Origin: Brasenia schreberi
Taxonomy: Eukaryota; Streptophyta; Magnoliopsida; Nymphaeales; Cabombaceae
Assembly: GCA_036023115.1 (NCBI GenBank)
Contig: JAYKKT010000089.1
Location: 19,091,001 to 19,155,000 of the forward strand
Length of the DNA stretch: 64,000 bases
Direction: 5' to 3'
Below the pieces are notes generated by a model that saw only the letters and a program-made list of their open reading frames with translations, was not told the origin of the DNA and did no database searches. Shown in pieces: positions 56,560-64,000 of the stretch. How positions within the stretch are numbered: position 1 is the first letter of the stretch; every line of letters begins with the position of its first letter. A program made the translations under genes and the position numbers.

Positions 56560-56900
56560 TTGGATAGTGTATGAGTCATATTTGTGCAATGCTCACAATT
56601 CATATTTGTGTCATTAGAAATGGTATTTGACCCTCGTGTTTTATATTGTTGTAGGATGTATATTATTTCATATTTATGAAATTCTGACAGCTTATATTTC
56701 ATGAGTGTTTGTGATATATATGTGTTTCATATTATTTCGTATTTGCATAATGCTCACAGGTCATATTTTAGCAATTTCTATAGGATGTATGGTGTTTCAT
56801 ATGTGCAATGCTCACAAGTAATAATTCATGAGATGTATGGTGTTTCATATTGTTCTACGATGTATGTTGTTTAATATTGCTTTTGGAAATGCTTGGAAGA
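56560..56900. repeat. Degenerate tandem repeats
   Basis: Motifs such as TTTGTGCAATGCTCACA, GGATGTATGGTGTTTCATAT and TCATATTT recur irregularly about five times. The order changes, so this is a decayed minisatellite-like area. It encodes nothing recognisable. Confidence 0.5.
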
Positions 56901-58362
56901 GTGATAATTGTAATGTTAGTATGATAAGTGAACACTTGAAAGTATGATAAGTATAATGTGGGTGTGATAAGTGCAATGCGGGTGTCATAAGTGAATTTCA
57001 TCCTAGGTGTTCCATACATTGTTTTCAATGAAGTGAAACAAAAGATGTGATTGATGTCCTTCGCACTATAAGAGGCTACATTCAATAATCTTTGATGTTT
57101 AACTTTTAATCGTAGTCAATACACTCTTATACATGATACATTTCTCTATTACAAGGTTTCACTCCTTTATCATTTTTTGAAGTTTTATGTCAAGTTTAAC
57201 ACATCTTTTGCATTTTTGATCTTCCCCAGAGTTTGTTCTTTTGATTTTCCATACAATTAAATAACATTGTTTCAAAGAAAACATAACAAGGTACAAAATT
57301 TTATTTCATGAACATTGTTTCGTCAGTGGAAGAAATGGTATTTGATTGCCTCTCAACATTTAGAAATTTGGATGCCCATTGAGCTTTAACATTTGTTACA
57401 AACTTGTTTAGAAAACTTGTCATACCATAACTTTTCTTTGACAAATCTTCCAAATGCAACTTTCACAGTCTTTATATTGAAATTAACAATACACAACTTT
57501 TTTACTTACTTATTTGACTTTGACAATCTTCTCAAAATTGCACACGCCCAAAAGTCTCCCAACAAATACACATTATATCTTTTTTATTTCTTCTAGGCAA
57601 CACTATGATAAAAACATCATAGGAGACAAACTAACATATTACAAGACCATGATGTACTAACACAATAACAAAATACAAGGTACTTAAGTGAAAATCATCA
57701 TTGTATGAGGTGCAATAGCAAACCTTTTAATGAGAAAAGGCAAATGTGTACATAAATGAGTTTACCTTTGTTGCTGCAACTCTAAATCAATGATATTGAT
57801 GCCATTTATAAAAATATAATCCAAGGTGACTACTATTAAATAAATGAAAAAGTGCTACCAATTGGAAAAGAAAGACGAAGACTTGTGTACCTGCCATAGT
57901 TGCCACTTGAAGGAGAAGAAACATCGGAAAACACTACCAATTGAAGCTTGCAGTTGCTTAGATGATGAAGACATGCATGAGAGAGGAGTGAAGAAGTTAG
58001 GGATTATTGGGGAGAAGGTATACTGAAAATGCTATCAATCAAAGTATACAATTGGTCAGAAGACAAACCTATATGAGAGATAGAAGAATGATAAATTAAG
58101 GATTAGAGGAGAATGAGGACATAGAAGACATAGATCTCTGTTTGGATATCCATGAAACCATATATATCATATACCAGATCTAAAATGAATCTAAATTCAT
58201 TTATCCATTTGATGTGAATGTTGAGTTAGCAAAATACATGCACTTCCGCCTGCCACATCGAATAGTTTATAACAATGTCAGCTATAGGGTACCCAAATCG
58301 AGGAGTTTTTCAAACATAAGCCCTTTAAGTTTGCGAAAGTGAAATTCATGGTACTTAAGTTT
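56901..58362. other. AT-rich interval without recognisable genes
   Basis: There are only short chance frames (for example 57393-57596 and 57844-58026) without known motifs. No RNA gene, LTR block or terminal repeat was noticed. Confidence 0.5.
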
Positions 58363-58367
58363 GAGAG

Positions 58368-61300
58368 TGTAAACACCTCAAAATAAAATGAATTTCAAAA
58401 ACAAACACCTGGTTTAAAAATTCATTTCAAGACCAGATTCTGGAGTTTTCGAAAACCCAGGAGTTGTAAAGGCTTTAAATTTTGTCTAAACCCCGTTCAA
58501 GTTAAATTTCTCATATATGGGCCAAGTCCCAATTTTGCAAGAGCCTAAAATCCAACAGGTGAAGCCTGAAGCAAAAGCAGCCTCAGAAGCAGGGTTAGAA
58601 GCCCAAAGAAAGCACCCTAGCCTGATGAAAGCCAAGGTCAAAAGGCAAAAGGAAGGCCCAGGCCCAAAGCAAACTACAAGCCCGGAGCACCAAAAGCCAA
58701 GCCAAGAGCATCCACCTAGCAGCAGAAATCCAAGCTGAAAATGACGGAAATGAGCTGAAATGAAGTCTAAAAAGGTGAGAAGGAGTTCGGACGACAAAGT
58801 TAGGGAAAACCCAACATAAGATGGAGCGCTGATAAAGCCAGGGCCCGCACAAACCGTTTGTCTCGAAAAACGCCAAGAAGGACTTAAGAAAAGAAATTTA
58901 GACTACATCTAGACCCAAATATCCAGATCCAAATCCCAATAGTGTTTGAATTGGATCTGGATCCAAAATATCCGAGATCCAAACCCAAATAGTATTTGGA
59001 TCATATATGAATTCCAAGACCCAAATCCAAAACCCATATCCAAGACCCACCTCATTTGCCTATAAATAGAGGTGAGGGGGTCCCAAAATGATTCACATGA
59101 AATGCTTGGGAGGAGAGAGAGTGAGAGAGTGACCTAGCCATGTTGGCTCATGGGTGAGGTGGGTTCAAGCCTTGTTGGCTAAGTGGGTCTAGACGAGGGC
59201 TGCAACTAAGGTGGGCTCGACCAAGGGAGGCTGCAACCAAGGCATGGAGATGGGCTCAACCAAGAAGGATCGCCTCCAAGAGGTAGGCCTCCTAACCCCG
59301 CCCTAAACCTAGCCTAATCACCTAACCCACTTCTCTAAACCTAACCCCAAACCACCTTACACCTAGCCTAATCACCTAACCTACCCCACTAAACCCAAAC
59401 AAGAACCTAAACCAACCCCCATCACTCCACCTTCACCCTAACATACCCGGCCCAGCCGTGCACCTTAGCGCCACCCTACGCGCCCTTATCGCGCCCTTGC
59501 CGCGCCAACTGCGCCCTATCGTGCCCTGTTGCGGTGCCCCCGCTGAAACCTCCCCAGCGCGCCTGTTCCGCACGCCTTGCGTCTCCCTAGCGCCACTACC
59601 GCGCCCCTGTCCCACGCCTAACGCCTACGCGCCCCGGCTGCCTGCAACACTTGCCGGCCAGCTCCAGCCACCCCACCTGTGACCTGTTGCTTGCCTTACC
59701 TTAGGACCAGCCCTACCATTAGCCCATGACCTTCCACCTTAGGGCCGACTATAGCCAACCACGACCTCACCCTAACTAACCTAGATCTAGCCCTCTCACC
59801 TAAACCGACTCAAAACTACCCAAAAACCCCTAAACCTAACACCAACCGAGTGCAGCTGCACTCGGTTTGAATCAAGACCTAGCGTCGCCCCTGCCGTGCG
59901 CCCTGCGTGCCCCTACAGTGCCTTTACCATGTGCCCTGCGCGCCAGACACCCGCAGTGCCCTACTGCGCGCCCCGCACGCCAAACACCCGAGCGCGCAAC
60001 TGTTGCACGCACCTTACTGTGCCACTGCAGCACCGACCTGCCTTACCTTAGGACCAACCCTACCTTGGGTTGTGACCTTCCCCTTTAGGCCGAATAGAGC
60101 CAGCCATGCCCTATCTTGCCATGATTTGCCTTAGCTAGCATGCACCTAAGACACTCACCCTTAGGCCGTGACCCCCTTTTGACTGAACCCCGCCTAAAAC
60201 AAACCCGGCCACTTCCCTTGGCCGAACACCCCAAATGCCCACCCGAGTCACCTTGGCTCGCGTCACCCTAAACTAGGCCTACCTAGTTAGGACCAGCCCA
60301 CTCGAGCCACCTCCTTGGCTCGAGTTATCCTAAACCAATAACACCCGAACCAGCACACTCTCATTTCAAACCCCACCTAGGGAGATCCCTCTTGGCTTCC
60401 AAGGTGGACACAAAGCCCAAGCATGAGCAGATTGGAGAGAGAAGCCGAATCATTGTAAGTGTTTAAATTCGGTTTTTACTTTACTCCTCTTAAATTCAAT
60501 TCAATTTTGATACGGGATTGTAATAATGGAGCGTGGTCTCCCCCCGAGATGTAATATTGGTGCTTGATACACAAGCACATACGTACACTCGAGCTTTAGC
60601 TCTTACCTCGTACACAAAACACCCACGTGCACTTGAGCCTTTCCGCTCTTAGTTGCACACTATTGTACACACATTGAGCCTTCGCTCTTACTTAAAAGAC
60701 TTTAGTGAAAGCCGTGCAATTTCAATTCCGAGTTGTTACATTCTTGTCGTGTGAGTTTGTCATTTAAATTTCACACTCGCACCTAAGAAGTACGTGAGCA
60801 CTTGCTCCACACTCTCACGCACCTTTTTAGCCTTTGTTGCTCATAAGATATAGCATATTTCTATATACTTTCAGCTGCGTGGGATTTACATTCAAGTCGT
60901 GTGAGTTTGTCATTTAAGCTTCCACACTTGCATACAAGAGCACTCGAGCACTTGCTCTACACTCTCATGCACATTTTGGGCCTTCGTTGCTCATAAGATA
61001 TAGAGTATCTATATACTTTCAGCTACGTGAGTTTTACATTCAAGTTGTGTATGCATTTACATTTCGGGTGGTTCGATTCTACGTTGTGTGAGTTGTCTTT
61101 CCATTTATACACAACACACGCGAACACATTGAGCCTTTCCGCTCTTATATACTTATATTTCAATTTCGGCAAGTTCAATTCAAGTCATGTGAGTTTGTCA
61201 TTTCAATTCTACACTCACACATGCATGCATTGAGCCTTTCTGCTCTTAATATAAGTATATCTACCTTCCGCAAGTTACATTCAAGTCGTGTGAGTTGCTT

Positions 61301-61866
61301 TAAAGTTCAGGTATTTCCCTTTCAGCTGCGTGAGTTGCACTTACATTTCGAGTATTTACTTTAAGCTGTGTGTGTGAGTTGCTTTCAATTTGAGCCTAGC
61401 TCACATCATATCAAACCCGAAGAGAGTTCGTGCATCCTTGCATTTGCGTATTTTCAAAGAGGAAACCCCAAAACTACGCTCAAACTCGCTAAATCTAGGC
61501 CACTTGAAGCACACACATCCGGCCTAAGATAGCTAAAACTCAAAGACTTGAAAAGCGGACAACCCCCGTAATAAAAACTACAACTTAGGCAAACAATTGT
61601 CAAATACTCGCTTTTCTTTCAAAAGATCTTGTTTGTTTGAAATCAAAGTTTTCTAAGCGCTTAAAACCGACCCTTGAGCACCGGTTCAAGAAGGTTTCAA
61701 GCGAAAAGATCCCGCTTGTCCACAATTGCCTTTTAACAGTTAGATATTTCCAAAAATCTTCACTAGTTTGAGTAAGCTAGCTAGCACGCCCTTAAAAGCG
61801 ACATAAACACGAAAAGGCTCGTTTCTGATCTTGTAAACTAGGAGCAAGGAATTTTCGTGTCTTATA
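58368..61866 (+). mobile_element. Solo LTR S4 with GC-rich leader and unusual end
   Basis: A 3499-bp LTR, from TGTAAACACC to GTCTTATA, with GAGAG at 58363-58367 and 61867-61871. The 3' terminus is TA instead of CA. Inside: GATCC block (58900-59050), TATA (59061-59070), leader rich in GCGCCC motifs (59455-60010), a few hairpins of the ACTCGAGCCA type (60300-60326), TGTAATAA block (60509-60555), repeats (60595-61250), and SL1 (61663-61698) extended by CGCTT/AAGCG to 61658-61703. It is more diverged than S1-S3. Confidence 0.9.
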
Positions 61867-61871
61867 GAGAG

Positions 61872-63674
61872 GAGTGAAGTTTTCCTTTGAAAAATAAGTA
61901 TATTTTACCAAATACAAAGAACATCTAATCGTTGTCCTCAATGTCGTGTACAATATCATCACCTAGTCCTTGATATGGACATCTCAAGACATGTGTGTAA
62001 CAATTGATCCCAATTCTTGATAAATTCATCTTAGTGTTGTTGTCAACTTCGAAAGATAGGAGGCATCGGATAGCCATTAACTATCTAATCATTGTTTTCA
62101 ATACCTCTTTGTAGATTTGTTACATGGTCTGCTTTTACGATAGCGAATAAGTTGCTCCTATAAAGTAATTTACTCAAGACTCAACTACTCATCCAATATC
62201 TTGACAAATCTATTTTGATATACATGGTGCCTTAGTTTATTTCAAATGGTCTTCATTATAGATGTTTCTATATCCTCTTATGCGTGATTGGTAGTGTAGG
62301 ACATGTCTACCTTTATATCCAACTTCCTTCAAAATCGATCAACTACTTGTAGTTGTATTGATTCACTATATCTTATGTCACGTTAATGTAATGCCACCTA
62401 CTATATCCAACTTTTTGTACCCTCTTTGAAACTGATTTCTCAAATGAATTATTAAATTCTGTAATCTACAACTTAACCAACGAATGTATTTATTTCTAAA
62501 TTATATTGAATCTCCCAATTGAGCTACCGATAAGCCTTTTAACCTTGCATGTCACTCTCCATGGTGCCCATCGTTACATAACTATAATATTAAAAATACA
62601 AATGATATACATATGCATTAATAACCAATTTTACATACCTATTAGTTTTATGAGAATTATAATAAATCACACTTTATCCATCTTGAGGCAATTCTTTCCT
62701 TATATAGGTTCAACCACTAATCTTTAACATAAGAGAGCATGGTACAAATTTTTCTACTTTAGTTTCATTACCTGTCCTGCCTCCTTAATAGTTCATTTGA
62801 TTTGATTAGTGAATGACTTTCCTCCAACTTGCACAAAATACACTAGTCATATCTCTATTCCTTGTCAACTTCACAATGAATACTTCAATATTTTTTGCAA
62901 TATTCCATCAACACAAGGAGTCTGCTGCATCCAAACATATAAAGTGAATGACATTCACCAATGCCATATCATGATCATTGTAGATTACATGTGAAAAGTT
63001 GTTTGGATTCAATAATTCTCACATATTTCAATATCTAAACATAATTTTCTTCCTTTTTTATGCTCATAAAAGTGAAGGCCATAATTTTTTAATTAATATA
63101 AACCTAATAACCTCAAGGAAAAATATATTTTACTTGAAAATTACAGAGTATATACAACTGTTATAATTTATGTAAGAAACTATATAAAAAATATGAAAAA
63201 TAAACTCTTCCATATTTGTCTAATATGTGCTATCAAACTCTGATACCATAGAAATACATGTAAAAGTTTCACTAAACTAGGATATGCAAACATAATATCG
63301 GTAACAATATTTGTATCGAGTACCTTATGATGATTGTGTGATATTATTGAGTATCAAGGTCATATAATAGTTGCTATAAAATACTTCACGAACCTTTATC
63401 TTTCTAACTTTTATTCTTACATTCTAATGTACATTGCCGTACTAATATATAATTTATCAACCTACTTCAAATACGTCAAAATATATTAGGTTTATAATAG
63501 ATTTTGTGAGGTCTTTTACTATAAAATATTCAAATTCACTCAATCTCCCTATAAAAGCATGACATTCAAGATACAAATCTATAGGGTCGTTGTTTAGCAG
63601 GTAGGTGGTCTAGATCTAGACTTGATTGGATCCAGACCCAACTGGACAAGAAAGCAGTAATGCTTGAGTGTTAC
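61872..63674. other. AT-rich interval without recognisable genes
   Basis: There are only short open frames without motifs. I could not match it to any family in the window. It may be old transposon debris or plain intergenic DNA. A GGATCCAGACCC motif at about 63630-63641 resembles the GATCC block of the LTRs but stands alone. Confidence 0.5.
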
Positions 63675-64000
63675 TATAGATGTGAATTTTTATTACGAAG
63701 TCTATATAGGGATTTGAAACTAAATTCACAAACTACGAGTGCACGAGTATGATATCTAGTTTGCTCAAACTAGCAAAGATGATTTCTAACTTCTGCAACT
63801 ATTGTAGGTAAGTGAATTCTTTTCGACGTAGGCCTTCCTAAACCGATGCTTAAGGGTCGGCCTAGATGCTTGAAAAATTGTTCGAGATTTCGATAAGTTT
63901 TCAAAACCAAATTTCAATTCCAAAAGCTTCACAAAAATCGTGACTTTACTTCTTGATTTAAAACATTTTAAATCATCAAAAATAGAAACTGGTTCTATTT
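63675..64000 (-). repeat. Edge of a second F-type LTR (runs off the window)
   Basis: The sequence matches the start of LTR F (52479-52800) with moderate divergence, on the minus strand. SL1 is at 63829-63864 with stems TAGGC/GCCTA and CTTAAGC/GTTTAGG. No primer binding site adjoins it on the left, so it is a 3' or solo LTR, not the missing 5' LTR of F. Confidence 0.7.

Noticed and set aside
63675..64000. Missing 5' LTR of element F
   Set aside because: A 5' LTR in this orientation should have a primer binding site to its left at about 63670, and none is present.
1..64000. tRNA, rRNA or snRNA genes
   Set aside because: I looked for tRNA-like A/B boxes and rRNA blocks by eye and saw none that I could support; the primer binding sites are only complements of a tRNA end.

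Overview
The window reads as nuclear DNA of a seed plant, probably a woody angiosperm, from a deep block of nested retrotransposons. Nothing in it looks like an intact host gene. The plant assignment rests on Tat-type Ty3/Gypsy elements (gag, protease, RT, RNase H, a second archaeal-type RNase H, then a DD35E integrase), very long LTRs of about 2.4-3.5 kb, and minor LINE and Ty1/copia debris. I cannot name the species. Most open frames are repeat-derived or accidental.

Layout. 1-18360 is element A (+): a 5' LTR cut by the window start, a primer binding site, a short novel open frame ending in a G-patch-like segment, non-coding filler, a polypurine tract and a 3' LTR. That LTR is split by element B (-, 9751-17765), which keeps its 3' LTR, integrase and RNase H but has lost gag, PR and most of RT. 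At 18361 A is fused to element C (+), a 3' half-element whose integrase holds a 303-bp insert and solo LTR S1 (20394-23405). C ends in a full LTR (24674-28157), followed directly by a truncated LTR (28158-30938) and an inverted gag fragment. Element D (+, 32175-44056) is the most complete copy: LTR, PBS, gag, PR, G-patch, RT, RNase H, all broken by stops, with solo LTR S2 (40102-43249) inside its RNase H. A complex inverted junction joins D to element E (-, 44071-47249). Then come unassigned DNA, solo LTR S3 (47886-50788), a LINE fragment, a copia 3' end, a diverged relative F (-, 52479-56080), a gag zinc-knuckle fragment, AT-rich DNA, solo LTR S4 (58368-61866), more AT-rich DNA and the edge of another F-type LTR (63675-64000).

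How the parts relate. Four LTRs are clean solo LTRs with perfect 5-bp target duplications, so LTR-LTR recombination has been frequent. Nesting gives relative ages: B is younger than A, S1 younger than C, S2 younger than D.

The most interesting signal is non-coding. Near the 3' end of every LTR that reaches that far lies an exactly 36-nt two-part stem-loop whose paired positions change together between copies. It is followed by a second covarying hairpin and a 10-base copy of the start of the primer binding site (TGGCACGCCC). A palindrome sits just upstream of the polypurine tract in every element that keeps it. The leader of some LTRs holds an array of short hairpins with differing stem sequences. 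Element A lacks RT and integrase but keeps all these cis features, which fits mobilisation in trans. These structures were found by eye and need an alignment-based test.
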